Assembly (NCBI RefSeq): GCF_000710915.1
Contig: NZ_BAUA01000091.1
Coordinates: 1 to 60,580, forward strand
Length of the DNA stretch: 60,580 nucleotides
Source: Nocardia brasiliensis IFM 10847
GTDB lineage: Bacteria > Actinomycetota > Actinomycetes > Mycobacteriales > Mycobacteriaceae
Direction: 5' to 3'
The position numbers and the translations under genes are program-made. This document shows, piece by piece, positions 1-8,286 of this stretch. The notes below the pieces were generated by a model that searched no databases, was not told where the DNA came from, and was given only the letters and a program-made list of their open reading frames with translations. Position 1 is the first letter of the stretch, and each line of letters begins with the position of its first letter.

Positions 1-3
1 ACG

Positions 4-40
4 AAAAGCGGCCCGGAACTTCAAGTTCCGGGCCGCTTTT
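4..40. terminator. Strong bidirectional hairpin terminator
   Basis: A perfect 17-base inverted repeat (arms 4-20 and 24-40, loop TCA). The arms begin with AAAA and end with TTTT, so the hairpin has a T run on either strand. It probably ends the gene lying left of the window. Confidence 0.9.
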
Positions 41-88
41 CTGCTTCGGTAGGTGCGACGGGACATCGACAGCAACAGGGGGCCGACA

Positions 89-481
89 GTGACGAGTACG
101 CCGGAGGGTTCTGCTGCGGAAGCAGCGCGGTCGGCCGCTGCCGGACAGTGGCAAATCCGATTCGAGCCGGGGACCACCAAGGAAAACATCGCGCGCATAG
201 CGGATTTCGCCGTCGCGGAGGGTATGTGCGAGACAGGCTCAGCGGACTTGCTCCGTGCGGGTCGGGATCCGCGCTACTGGTACTCCGGCGCACTGGACCG
301 CGCCGAGGTCGACGCGCACCGTCGGGTCCTGCGCAAAGCGCTGGCCGACGAGCCGCTGACCGCCACGGATCTCGACCCGCTGCGCGACGCTGTGCACCGG
401 TTCGACGAATGGCTACGCGCCCTTGCCTATCCGCGCGAAGAGATCTACGACGCCGACACCACGTTCTTCGATTTCGATTAG
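89..481 (+). CDS. Unknown small protein, first of a tandem paralogous pair
   Basis: 130 residues from GTG 89, chosen because a G-rich Shine-Dalgarno (AGGGGG, about 77-82) lies just upstream; an in-frame start at 53 has no such support. I do not recognise a family. A conserved core begins WQIRFEPG near residue 20 and runs through a YWYSGALDRAEVDAHRRVL segment to FDEWL. The same pattern recurs in the next gene (WQILFPDG, FRYEYDRATVELYRHLF, LDDWA), so the two are paralogues. The C terminus is acidic and ends FFDFD. It lies 13 bases before the second copy and is presumably cotranscribed. No signal peptide or membrane segment is visible. Confidence 0.75.
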   Translation: MTSTPEGSAAEAARSAAAGQWQIRFEPGTTKENIARIADFAVAEGMCETGSADLLRAGRDPRYWYSGALDRAEVDAHRRVLRKALADEPLTATDLDPLRDAVHRFDEWLRALAYPREEIYDADTTFFDFD

Positions 482-494
482 GCAGGAGCCGCGT

Positions 495-791
495 ATGACC
501 GAGACCGATACCCATCGGTGGCAGATCCTGTTCCCGGACGGTCTGACCGAAGCACAGGTGACTCGCCTGGCACAATTCGCCGCGGACAGCGGCATCGAAC
601 AAGCGGCGAACGGTGTCGACGACCAGTCGGCGTTCCGCTACGAATACGACCGCGCGACAGTCGAGCTGTACCGCCACCTGTTCCAGAAGATTCTCGACGG
701 CACCGAACTCACCGCGAACAATCGGCTCGTGCTCACCGACCGGCTGGCCGAACTCGATGATTGGGCCGAGTCCACCACTGCGGCCGACTGA
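495..791 (+). CDS. Unknown small protein, second of a tandem paralogous pair
   Basis: 98 residues from ATG 495, with a GGAGCC-type ribosome site in the 13-base gap after the upstream paralogue. It shares the WQIxFxxG start, the central aromatic/acidic YxYDRATVELYRHLF stretch and the terminal DDW motif with its neighbour, and lacks the neighbour's N-terminal tail. It is acidic and probably cytosolic. The pair looks like a gene duplication kept in one operon, which could mean a heterodimer, but that is inference. Function unknown. Confidence 0.75.
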   Translation: MTETDTHRWQILFPDGLTEAQVTRLAQFAADSGIEQAANGVDDQSAFRYEYDRATVELYRHLFQKILDGTELTANNRLVLTDRLAELDDWAESTTAAD

Positions 792-858
792 TTCACTCGG
801 CCAACCCCTGATGGCAGCCGTTGGGCGACGTGCCGTGCGGTTCACACCGAACGATTCA

Positions 859-1116
859 TCAATCCTTGTCGGATGCTGTGCGCGCCTTCGCCTTCAGTGC
901 GGCGCTCAACTGCGAGTCGGCCCGCAGGAGTTCGATGCCGATCAGTTCGCCGTCCGCGCCGAAATCGAGAGCGGCGACGGTTTCGTGGCCCGTACCGTCC
1001 TGGACCGGCAGCGTTCGTGCGGCGTAGCGCGGGCCGGCGGTGTTCTGCCGTAGCGCGAGATATGCGACGTTGTGCTGTTCGTCCCAGCTCACGTAATCGA
1101 TGAGGTCGGAGTTCAT
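859..1116 (-). CDS. DUF2283 family protein
   Basis: 85 residues from ATG 1116, preceded on its strand by GAGGAC about 5 bases upstream. The sequence VSWDEQHNVAYLAL followed by LDFGADGELIGIELLRA is typical of DUF2283 (PF10049), small proteins with a Y/W-D-xxxD-xAYI start and a D-x-G-xLxGIEIL core. The biochemical role of the family is not established. It converges with the tandem pair at 89-791 and lies 77 bases downstream of the LuxR-type gene on the same strand, so the two may be cotranscribed. Confidence 0.75.
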   Translation of the reverse strand: MNSDLIDYVSWDEQHNVAYLALRQNTAGPRYAARTLPVQDGTGHETVAALDFGADGELIGIELLRADSQLSAALKAKARTASDKD

Positions 1117-1193
1117 AGTCGGGTCCTCGGTTTCATGGTTCTGGGCAACTGTCGCGGTCGGCTGCCGTTCGCTCGTGCGTATCGGCGTGCAGC

Positions 1194-1952
1194 TCAGCCG
1201 CGAAGCACGGTGAGCGGAGCACGGGCCGGTTCGAGCGCACCCGCGTTCACCAGGTCGTTGCGGCCCGAGACGCCCAGGACGTCGTAGAGATTACGGATGC
1301 GCCGATACATGGACCGCTCCGAAAGGTAATTCTGCCTGGCGATTTCGGCGACGGTCATCGAGGTCTTCAGCATGCGCAGGAGGCGGGCGTCGAATTCGTC
1401 CAGCTCGGGGCGGCCGATCGGAGTGGCGGCGCGCAGGCCGTTCGGGGCGACGGGCGCGGTGTCGCGGGCGGGGCGCGGTTCGCGAGCGGCGGGGGCGCGA
1501 TCGGGTACCGCGCCCAGGACCGGCGGACGCGGCCTTCTCGGCTGCGCGCTGACATGGTCGAGCAGCCGGGCACGCAGGACCTCGGCTTGCCGATCGATCG
1601 AGATCGCGAGGTTGATGACGAAGTTGGCGCCGGCCCGGATCGCCAGGTAGGTCGAATGACCGGTGACGTCGTTGGTGACCGCGACGAGCAGGGTCATGGC
1701 GTGCCGCGCCCGGATCGAGCGCAGCTTTTCGGCCTGGCACTCGGTGTGCACGGGGAGCACGATCGGCGCCCCCTCGGTGTCGTGGCGGACGCCCAACTCG
1801 TCGTACTCGGCGAACTCGAGCCGCAACGGTGCGGCGAACAGACTGCCCCACCGCCCGTCTGCCGGATCCAGATAGTCGCGCAGGCTCGGATGCGCGAACG
1901 CGGTGGTCGTGGCCGTCGCCTCGATGCCCTGACTCAGCTGCAAAGCGTTCAT
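1194..1952 (-). CDS. LuxR-type transcriptional regulator with a degenerate receiver-like N terminus
   Basis: 252 residues from ATG 1952, chosen over GTG 1964 because AGGTGGGGG sits at the right distance upstream of the ATG. The last 65 residues hold a LuxR/GerE-like helix-turn-helix (LDEFDARLLRMLKT, then MTVAEIARQNYLSERSMYRR). The middle contains TLLVAVTNDVTG and AIRAGANFVINLAI, which resemble the last strands of a response-regulator receiver, but the usual phosphoacceptor aspartate context is absent. A Pro/Arg-rich linker joins the two parts. It is probably an orphan, phosphorylation-independent regulator. A 20-base near-palindrome lies 28-48 bases upstream. Confidence 0.75.
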   Translation of the reverse strand: MNALQLSQGIEATATTTAFAHPSLRDYLDPADGRWGSLFAAPLRLEFAEYDELGVRHDTEGAPIVLPVHTECQAEKLRSIRARHAMTLLVAVTNDVTGHSTYLAIRAGANFVINLAISIDRQAEVLRARLLDHVSAQPRRPRPPVLGAVPDRAPAAREPRPARDTAPVAPNGLRAATPIGRPELDEFDARLLRMLKTSMTVAEIARQNYLSERSMYRRIRNLYDVLGVSGRNDLVNAGALEPARAPLTVLRG

Positions 1953-1980
1953 GGAAACCCCCACCTTTTGTCCTTACTGT

Positions 1981-2000
1981 GTCTAGTCACGGGATTAGAC
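1981..2000. promoter_or_regulatory. Near-palindromic operator candidate upstream of the LuxR-type gene
   Basis: GTCTAGTCACGGGATTAGAC matches its own reverse complement at 16 of 20 positions. It lies 28-48 bases upstream of ATG 1952, where a regulator of that gene, possibly its own product, would be expected to bind. Confidence 0.45.
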
Positions 2001-2277
2001 GCCGCCGATGCCCGATCGGTTCCATTTCGGGGCAACAGATTTGAGAAGCTCTCTCGGCGACCCCGGCGACAGTCGCGCGGAAGACGTTGCCGCAGCACAG
2101 GCCCCCATGCGCATAAGCTATGATGACTGCACGTCAGGTACGAACTTCAGCGTGCGGCAACGAGATCCCCGCACCACGCCGACGGGCCATCCAGCATTGC
2201 CTCCGGCCCGAAGCTCGTCGCCCTCGACCGAACCCGGCGCACGATCCCGGGTCGGCAGACCACGGCGGTGTCCGAAA

Positions 2278-2300
2278 AATCAGTCCGATTCGGGCTGATT
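2278..2300. promoter_or_regulatory. 23-base near-palindrome (operator or hairpin)
   Basis: Arms AATCAGTCCGA and TCGGGCTGATT flank a single central base, with one mismatched pair. It lies about 60 bases upstream of the GTG at 2361. There is no T run after it, so an operator is at least as likely as a terminator. Confidence 0.4.
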
Positions 2301-2360
2301 GAGCCGCCGGCGAACGGGTATTGCCTGCGCGACTTGTCCACTGAACCCTGAGAGACGACA

Positions 2361-2660
2361 GTGCCTCTGCTCACGCCCGATCCCGTCCGCAGCGATGCCG
2401 CCGCGGCCGGTCCCGCACCCGATCCCGCGCCGTTCGCCCCGGTGCCGGCCCCGCGCGGCCGCGCGCTCGGCATCCGCCGGACCTGGCACGGCTTCGGCGT
2501 GTCCGTACTCGCCCTCGTCATCACCGCCGGCGTGGTCGCCCTGTGCCTCGCCCTGCCCGCGCAGGCGCCGCTGGTGGTGGCCGTGCTCGGGATTCTCACG
2601 CTGACCCCGCCGGCCACCCTGGCCGTCACCGTCTGCCGCCACCGCAGGCCGGGCGCCTGA
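2361..2660 (+). CDS. Small membrane protein of unknown function
   Basis: 99 residues from GTG 2361. The N-terminal 35 residues are Pro/Ala-rich and probably cytoplasmic. Two hydrophobic segments follow, the first around FGVSVLALVITAGVVALCLAL and the second around PLVVAVLGILTLTPPATLAV, ending in a short basic tail (CRHRRPGA). The shape resembles small actinobacterial two-helix membrane proteins. No family recognised. A strong terminator follows 19 bases after the stop. Confidence 0.6.
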   Translation: MPLLTPDPVRSDAAAAGPAPDPAPFAPVPAPRGRALGIRRTWHGFGVSVLALVITAGVVALCLALPAQAPLVVAVLGILTLTPPATLAVTVCRHRRPGA

Positions 2661-2678
2661 GGCACGGTCCCGACAGCG

Positions 2679-2713
2679 AAGCGACCCGGAACCGATGTGG
2701 TTCCGGGTCGCTT
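2679..2713. terminator. Hairpin terminator between convergent genes
   Basis: Perfect 15-base inverted repeat: AAGCGACCCGGAACC at 2679-2693, loop GATGT, and its complement at 2699-2713. It lies between the small membrane protein gene and the oppositely oriented indolepyruvate oxidoreductase gene and can serve both. Confidence 0.85.
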
Positions 2714-2782
2714 CTCATATGCCTGGGAGCGTGGCCTTTACGCTCGACCAGGCGCGCGGCCTACTGCCCAGGCCGCGCCGCT

Positions 2783-5700
2783 TCACACCTGCGGCGGCTC
2801 GATTCCGAGCTCGCGCAGGCTGTTCCGGTACACCTCCACGTTGGCGAGCTTGACGCCCTCGTAGCCACGCACCGTGTCGGCAAGCGCGGCGGCCTGCACC
2901 GCGCGGTCGTAACCCGCCTCGTCGAGCGAACCCGCCAGTGCCAGCACCATTTCCGTGTAGTGGGCCAGCAGTTCCCGCTCGACGCGACGAACATGCGCGT
3001 AGCCGAAGATGTCGAACTTGGTGCCGCGCAGCCGCTTTCCCTTGGCCAGGACCTTGAGGGCGAAGTGCCCGCGCGGCCCGATGCCGATCTTCTTCTTGCG
3101 GCCCATCGCGCGCAGGATCGGCGGGTGCAGCTTGTAGGTGAGGTTGGTGCCCTCGGGCAGCTGACCCGCCACCTGGTCGAGGAAGGCCGGGTCGATCAGC
3201 TGCCGCGCGACCTCGTACTCGTCCTTGTACGCGGTGAACTTGAACAGACCCCGCGCCACCTGCTCGCTGAACTCGGTACGACCGGTGACCTGCTCCTGCG
3301 CCGTCCACACCCGCTGCATCGTCGTCACGTAGTCCCGGGCGACCCGAACGCCCTGGAACCCGATCAGCTCCGCGGCGCGCAGCTCGACCAGCCGCCGGGT
3401 CTCACCGGTGGCGGTCAGCGTGTCGAAAAGGTCTGCCGGAACCTCGATCTCGGCCCGCTCGGCCTGCGGACGGCCGAACGCCGCGGCGAACTCGTCCGGA
3501 CGGGCGATCGCGACCCGACCCCACCGGAAGGCCGCGATATTCGCGTTCACGGCGACCCCGTTGATCTCGATGGCCTCCTCGATCGCCGCCGCGGGCAGCC
3601 GCAGACCGCCGAGCTGGTAGGCGGCGCCGACCATCAGGAAGTTGGCCGCCGCGGTGTTGCCGAACAGCACCTCCGCCGCGCCGAGCGCGTCGAACGAACG
3701 CAGTTCCCGCGAGGCCTGCTCGAGCCGGGACAGCAGCGCGGGCGTCTCCGGGTACTGCACCGACTTGTCGTAGACCATGTCACCGGTCGGAGTCTTGCTG
3801 GTGGAAGCGACCGAGAGGGTGGTCTCCTTCGACCCGTAGGCCAGGTTCTTGTTGTCGGTCGCGGTGAGCAGGTCGAAGGCGACGATGCAGTCCGCGGAGC
3901 CGGGAGTCAGCCGGTTCGCGGGCTCCAGTTCGCCCGCGACGAACCGCAGATGCGAGACGACGGGGCCCGCCTTCTGGCTGAGCCCGATCTGATCCAGGCT
4001 GGCCACGTCGTAACCCGCGCGCAGCGCCGCGGTCGCCAGCACCTGGTTCACGGTGACGATGCCGGTGCCGCCGATGCCGGCGAGGAAGACATTCTGCGTC
4101 GTGGTCGGCGGATCCTGCCGCAGGTCCGGCAGCACCGGCGGGGTCGGACGCTGAATGCTCTTGCGCTTCTTGGCTTTCCCGGGATCGGGCAGTTCCACCG
4201 TGACGAAGGACGGGCAGTCGCCGTCGAGGCAGCTGTAATCGGTGTTGCACGAGGTCTGATCGATCCGGGTCTTACGGCCGAACTCGGTGTCCACCGGCTG
4301 CACCGACAGGCAGTTGCTCTTCACGCCGCAGTCACCGCAACCCTCGCAGACCGCCTCGTTGATGACCACCCGGGTCTGGCGCACCGGCAGGGTGCCCCGC
4401 TTGCGCTGACGGCGCGCGTCGGCGGCGCAGTGCTGGTCGTAGATGAGCACGGTGACGCCGGGGATCTCGCGCAGGATGCGCTGCGCTTCGTCGAGCCGGT
4501 CGCGGTGCCACAGCCGGGTGCCCGCGGCCAGGTCACGCTTGCGGTACTTCTTCGGCTCGTCGGCGCAGATGATGATCTGCGCGACGCCCTCGGTGGCGAG
4601 CTTGTGCGTCAGCCGCGGCACCGCGAGCGCGCCCTCGGCATCCTGTGCGCCGGTCATCGCGACGACATCGTTGTAGAGCAGCTTGAAGGTGATGTTCACC
4701 TTGGCCGCGACACACGCCTGCACGGCGAGCTGGCCGGAGTGGAAATACGTTCCGTCACCGATGTTCTGGAACAGGTGCGGCACGTCGGTGAACGGCGCCT
4801 GACCGATCCACTGCGCGCCTTCACCGCCCATCTGGGTGAGACCGGTGACCTTGCTGTCCTCGCGACCGGACATGGTCACCATGGTGTGGCAGCCGATGCC
4901 GCCGCCCGCCAGCGAACCCTCCGGCACGGCGGTCGAGCGGTTGTGCGGGCACCCGCTGCAGAAGTAGGCTGCGCGCTTTGCGGGCAGCACGGCCAGCGAC
5001 AACGGCTGTGGCAGCGGTCGTTTCATGTCCACGAAACCGTCGAGCGCGCGGCACAGCGGCTTGGCGATCCGGCCGGTGGTGAGCTCGCCGTCCTGACTGA
5101 ACAGCGGGCGGCCCGCGGCGTCGCGCTTACCGATGATCTCGGGGGCATCGGCGGTGCCGTAGAGGATTTCGCGCAGCTGCGTCTCGATGAACGCCGTCTT
5201 GTCCTCGACCACCACCAACCGGGTGAGACCCTTGGCGAACTCCCGGACCCGTTCCGGCGCAATCGGATACGGCATTCCGATGCGCAGCAGCCGGACACCG
5301 GCCCGCAGGAGCGCCTCGTCGTCCACGCCCAGGTCGATCAGCGCCTGCCGGACCGCGTCGAAAGTCGTTCCGGTGGCCGCGATCCCGATCGTGGCCTGGG
5401 CCGGGTTCACCTCGATCACGTCGAGTTCGTTGAGCGTGCTGTAGGCCTTCACCGTCTCCCAGCGCGGCCCGTACAGGTCCGCCTCGGCGATCACGCTGTC
5501 GGTCGGCGCGGCCATCGGACGCTGCAGGTAGCTGAACGGGCGTCCCTCCCAGGTGATCTCGGGCACCGTGATGTCGATGTCGCCCACGTTGCCCTCGACC
5601 GTCCAGGCGCCGTCGGCCACATCGGCGACGATCTTCAGCGCGACCAGGCAGCCGGAGGCGCGCGACAGCGCGACTCCGTGCAGGCCCATCGTGATGATCT

Positions 5701-6256
5701 CGCGGGCATTGCGCGGGAACAGCACCGGAATGCCCATCGCGGCCAGCGAGCGTTCGCTCACCGCGGGCACCGTCGAGGACTTCGAGGCCGGGTCATCGCC
5801 CACGAGCAGCAGCACGCCGCCGCGCGCGTTCGCGCCGTACATATTGGCGTGCCGCAACGCATCCGTCGCGCGGTCCAGACCGGGGCCCTTGCCGTACCAG
5901 ACGCCGACGACGCCGTCGTGCGTGGCCGTACCGGCCGGCAGGTCGGCCTGACTCCCCCACACCGAGGTGGCCGCGAGTTCCTCGTTCAAGCCGGGGACGA
6001 ACGCGATGTCGTGCTCGGCCAGCACATTCGGCATGCCGCTGAGCATCTTGTCGACGCCGCCGAGCGGGCTGCCCTGGTATCCCGAAACGAAGGTGCCGAC
6101 CCGGCGCCCGGCACGCAGATCGCGCACGTGCTGTTCCACCAGCTGTCGGGCAATCGCCTGGACGCCAGTGAGGACAACGGTGCCCGCGCCGACGCGGTAA
6201 CGGTCGGCGAGGTCATACGGAGCCGGGATCAGGTCGTGATCGGCGAGCTCGGTCAT
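2783..6256 (-). CDS. Indolepyruvate ferredoxin oxidoreductase, fused alpha/beta form
   Basis: 1157 residues from ATG 6256, with GGAGGTGG about 6 bases upstream. The enzyme oxidatively decarboxylates aryl- or branched 2-oxo acids to acyl-CoA, using thiamine diphosphate and passing electrons to ferredoxin. The N-terminal part has the pyrimidine-binding domain (GTFVSGYQGSPLGGVDK). A CSGCPHN motif lies near residue 431 and a cysteine cluster CEGCGDCGVKSNC near 635-646. The gamma-type domain with GIGGTG starts near 728, and a C-terminal domain typical of these long fusions follows. Length matches the single-chain proteobacterial and actinobacterial type. It is monocistronic here. A role in Phe/Tyr/Trp or branched-chain amino acid catabolism is inferred. 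Confidence 0.9.
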   Translation of the reverse strand: MTELADHDLIPAPYDLADRYRVGAGTVVLTGVQAIARQLVEQHVRDLRAGRRVGTFVSGYQGSPLGGVDKMLSGMPNVLAEHDIAFVPGLNEELAATSVWGSQADLPAGTATHDGVVGVWYGKGPGLDRATDALRHANMYGANARGGVLLLVGDDPASKSSTVPAVSERSLAAMGIPVLFPRNAREIITMGLHGVALSRASGCLVALKIVADVADGAWTVEGNVGDIDITVPEITWEGRPFSYLQRPMAAPTDSVIAEADLYGPRWETVKAYSTLNELDVIEVNPAQATIGIAATGTTFDAVRQALIDLGVDDEALLRAGVRLLRIGMPYPIAPERVREFAKGLTRLVVVEDKTAFIETQLREILYGTADAPEIIGKRDAAGRPLFSQDGELTTGRIAKPLCRALDGFVDMKRPLPQPLSLAVLPAKRAAYFCSGCPHNRSTAVPEGSLAGGGIGCHTMVTMSGREDSKVTGLTQMGGEGAQWIGQAPFTDVPHLFQNIGDGTYFHSGQLAVQACVAAKVNITFKLLYNDVVAMTGAQDAEGALAVPRLTHKLATEGVAQIIICADEPKKYRKRDLAAGTRLWHRDRLDEAQRILREIPGVTVLIYDQHCAADARRQRKRGTLPVRQTRVVINEAVCEGCGDCGVKSNCLSVQPVDTEFGRKTRIDQTSCNTDYSCLDGDCPSFVTVELPDPGKAKKRKSIQRPTPPVLPDLRQDPPTTTQNVFLAGIGGTGIVTVNQVLATAALRAGYDVASLDQIGLSQKAGPVVSHLRFVAGELEPANRLTPGSADCIVAFDLLTATDNKNLAYGSKETTLSVASTSKTPTGDMVYDKSVQYPETPALLSRLEQASRELRSFDALGAAEVLFGNTAAANFLMVGAAYQLGGLRLPAAAIEEAIEINGVAVNANIAAFRWGRVAIARPDEFAAAFGRPQAERAEIEVPADLFDTLTATGETRRLVELRAAELIGFQGVRVARDYVTTMQRVWTAQEQVTGRTEFSEQVARGLFKFTAYKDEYEVARQLIDPAFLDQVAGQLPEGTNLTYKLHPPILRAMGRKKKIGIGPRGHFALKVLAKGKRLRGTKFDIFGYAHVRRVERELLAHYTEMVLALAGSLDEAGYDRAVQAAALADTVRGYEGVKLANVEVYRNSLRELGIEPPQV

Positions 6257-6978
6257 TCGGTCCACCTCCGGTCAGCACCGATCGGGCGCCTTCCTAGTTG
6301 AGCACTTCTTGCCGCATACCCTGCCTTTAAAGCGCTACTTGAACAACCTTTGTTCACTTTGTTGAGCATGTTGCCCAATTCGATCACCTGTGAATGGGCA
6401 CACACTATGCATGATGTGCGGTCTGTTGTGACTGCCACCACTCGGCCGTGCCGCGCGGCCCGCACGCCCGCGGCGCAATCGGCACGGCGCAGATCGCGGC
6501 GACATCCCGGCGAACGCGCGGAGCGACGACTCGGCGACCCGCCCTATCGGCGGCGACAGCGCCGGTCGGCGTGCGCGCCGCCGCCCACCGCGTTTCGCCA
6601 CGCCAGCCCTGCTGCGGTGATAGCAAACGGCTTCCGTCGCCGACGGGCAGGAGTTGCGCCGGTTTGGCAATAGTGATCTTGTGCAGGTGCACAGGTAGCG
6701 CATTGTTACTTGTCCAATATGCCGGGGCCGGGTGCGCGGGGCCGCGGTCGCGACGCTACTTTCGCTGCGGATGGTGCCGCCTGCTGCGGCGATCCGCAGC
6801 GTCGAGTCGAAAGGTGGTGTGCCGGTCCGCCCCTCGGTGCGGCTGTGGGTTCCTGCTTACCGTCCGCGCAGCGAACGACGACGTTCGCCGCGATCTCCAT
6901 GCAGTGGTGGTCCGTCCGAACTGCCGAACGAAAGTCGGGGTCGGCGAGTCGATGACGGCCGATATTCGAAGGAAAGCC
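6257..6978. other. Gene-free region upstream of the oxidoreductase and lipase genes
   Basis: About 720 bases between two divergent genes. The left 150 bases are AT-richer than the surroundings and carry a 17-base palindrome (6340-6356) and a repeated GTTGAGCA (6298 and 6361), consistent with a regulated promoter for the oxidoreductase. The rest (about 6440-6950) is GC-rich with only Arg-rich shadow frames, including a 5' extension of the lipase frame. I find no convincing gene. Confidence 0.5.
6340..6356. promoter_or_regulatory. 17-base palindrome, operator candidate for the oxidoreductase gene
   Basis: TGAACAA and TTGTTCA flank CCT, a perfect 7-base inverted repeat 84-100 bases upstream of ATG 6256. 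No adjacent regulator gene is present. Confidence 0.45.
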
Positions 6979-8169
6979 GTGCGAAGAGTTCCGTTCAGGA
7001 TCGCGATCCTGATGTTGAGCATCGTCTCGATGGGCCTGGTCGGCCTGCCCGCGACGACCGCTCAGCCGCTTTACCCCACCCCTGACCCGGATGTGTTCTA
7101 CAGTGCGCCAGCGAATTTGGCGGACCTGAAACCCGGTGATGTCGTGCGTTCCCGCAAGATCGACACCGGCCCGTACGTCGGGACCGAGGGCTGGCAGGTT
7201 GCCTTCCGGTCCACCAACTCCCAGAGCAAGCCGGTCATGGGCGTGACCACGGTGCTGCTGCCGCTCGGCGTCAAGAACCCGCCGCTGGTCTCCTACCAGG
7301 CGCTCATCAACTCCCTTGGCACCCAGTGCAACCCGTCGCGCTCGCTGTTCAACGGCGAACTCCAGGACGCGGTCGGCGCGATGCTGCCGATCGGGCGCGG
7401 CTGGGCGGTCTCGCTACCCGACTACCTCGGCCCCACCTCGGCCTACGGCGCCGCCCGGCTCAGCGGCATGATGACGCTGGACAGCGTCAAAGCCGTGCAG
7501 AAGGTGACCGAACTCGGACTCGGCAATTCGCCTGTCGCCATTGCGGGTTACTCCGGCGGCGGCATGGCCACCGCGTGGGCGGCCGCGTTGCAGCCCACCT
7601 ACGCCCCCGACCTGAAGCTCACCGCCGCCGTCGCGGGCGGTATCCCCGCCGATCTCGAGGAGATGGCGATGGCGCTGGGCTTCGCGCCGCACCCCGGCTT
7701 CGGCCTGGCCTTCGCCGCTGCGATGGGCCTGGAACGCGAATACCCTGAGCGGCTGCCGGTTTCGGATCAGCTCAATGAAAACGGTTTGTGGTTCCGGGAA
7801 TTCACCCATGACGCCTGCCGCCGGTTCCTGCTGTTCCACGGCGCGTTCCGCAACGCCGAGCAGATGGCCGCGTCGAAGAGCCTGATGGACAGCCCGGTCG
7901 CGCACCAGGTGCTGCGGGAGAACAGCCTGCGCTACTACGACGGCGTCCCCAGCATCCCCACCTTCATCTGGCAGGGCCGCTTCGATGAAATGACCTTCTT
8001 CCCACCGGTCGCCGAGGTAGTCGACCGCTACTGCAAGGCGGGCGCACAAGTGGAGTTCCGCCCCTACGAGATCGCCGAACACCTGACCACCGCCGCCGCG
8101 GGCTTCGTCGAAGCCTGGAACTACGTGGAAGCCCGCTTCCGCGGCGACCCCGCCCCCACCACCTGCTGA
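6979..8169 (+). CDS. Secreted lipase (LIP family alpha/beta hydrolase)
   Basis: 396 residues from GTG 6979, preferred because AGGA lies 5 bases upstream; ATG 6952 is an in-frame alternative without a clear ribosome site. A typical signal peptide (basic start, a hydrophobic run through about residue 24, then ATTAQP) indicates export. The nucleophile motif GYSGGG has its serine at residue 192, and QGRFDEM and EIAEHL near the C terminus give the probable Asp and His. The family (PF03583, fungal secretory lipase-like) hydrolyses triacylglycerols or other esters and is common in Nocardia and mycobacteria. It is a single gene followed by a strong terminator. Confidence 0.85.
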   Translation: MRRVPFRIAILMLSIVSMGLVGLPATTAQPLYPTPDPDVFYSAPANLADLKPGDVVRSRKIDTGPYVGTEGWQVAFRSTNSQSKPVMGVTTVLLPLGVKNPPLVSYQALINSLGTQCNPSRSLFNGELQDAVGAMLPIGRGWAVSLPDYLGPTSAYGAARLSGMMTLDSVKAVQKVTELGLGNSPVAIAGYSGGGMATAWAAALQPTYAPDLKLTAAVAGGIPADLEEMAMALGFAPHPGFGLAFAAAMGLEREYPERLPVSDQLNENGLWFREFTHDACRRFLLFHGAFRNAEQMAASKSLMDSPVAHQVLRENSLRYYDGVPSIPTFIWQGRFDEMTFFPPVAEVVDRYCKAGAQVEFRPYEIAEHLTTAAAGFVEAWNYVEARFRGDPAPTTC

Positions 8170-8182
8170 CCGTTTCCTGAAA

Positions 8183-8213
8183 AGTGGCCCCGGAGTTCGA
8201 CTCCGGGGCCACT
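8183..8213. terminator. Hairpin terminator
   Basis: Perfect 14-base stem (AGTGGCCCCGGAGT at 8183-8196 and its complement at 8200-8213) with loop TCG, 13 bases after the lipase stop. It lies between convergent genes. No T run follows. Confidence 0.75.
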
Positions 8214-8286
8214 GCCATACCCGACCATCAGGCCAGGCGTTCGTGGTTCAGACCAAGCCGGCGTGCGAAGTGGAATACCGGGCGGC

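Larger units (their letters stand above)
1953..2360. other. Intergenic region between divergent genes, two palindromes
   Basis: About 400 bases separate the LuxR-type gene (leftward) and the small membrane protein gene (rightward). It contains near-palindromes at 1981-2000 and 2278-2300, listed separately, and a TATGAT hexamer at 2118-2123 that could be a -10 element. Open frames here have Arg/Pro-rich shadow composition and I call none of them. Confidence 0.5.

Noticed and set aside
2543..6301. A 1252-codon open frame on the plus strand opposite the oxidoreductase gene
   Set aside because: Arg/His/Gly-rich antisense composition with no domain. It is a mirror of high-GC codon bias in the real gene.
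6448..8169. A 573-codon start for the lipase gene
   Set aside because: The first 168 residues are Arg/Ala-rich with no homology and would bury the clear signal peptide that begins near 6979.
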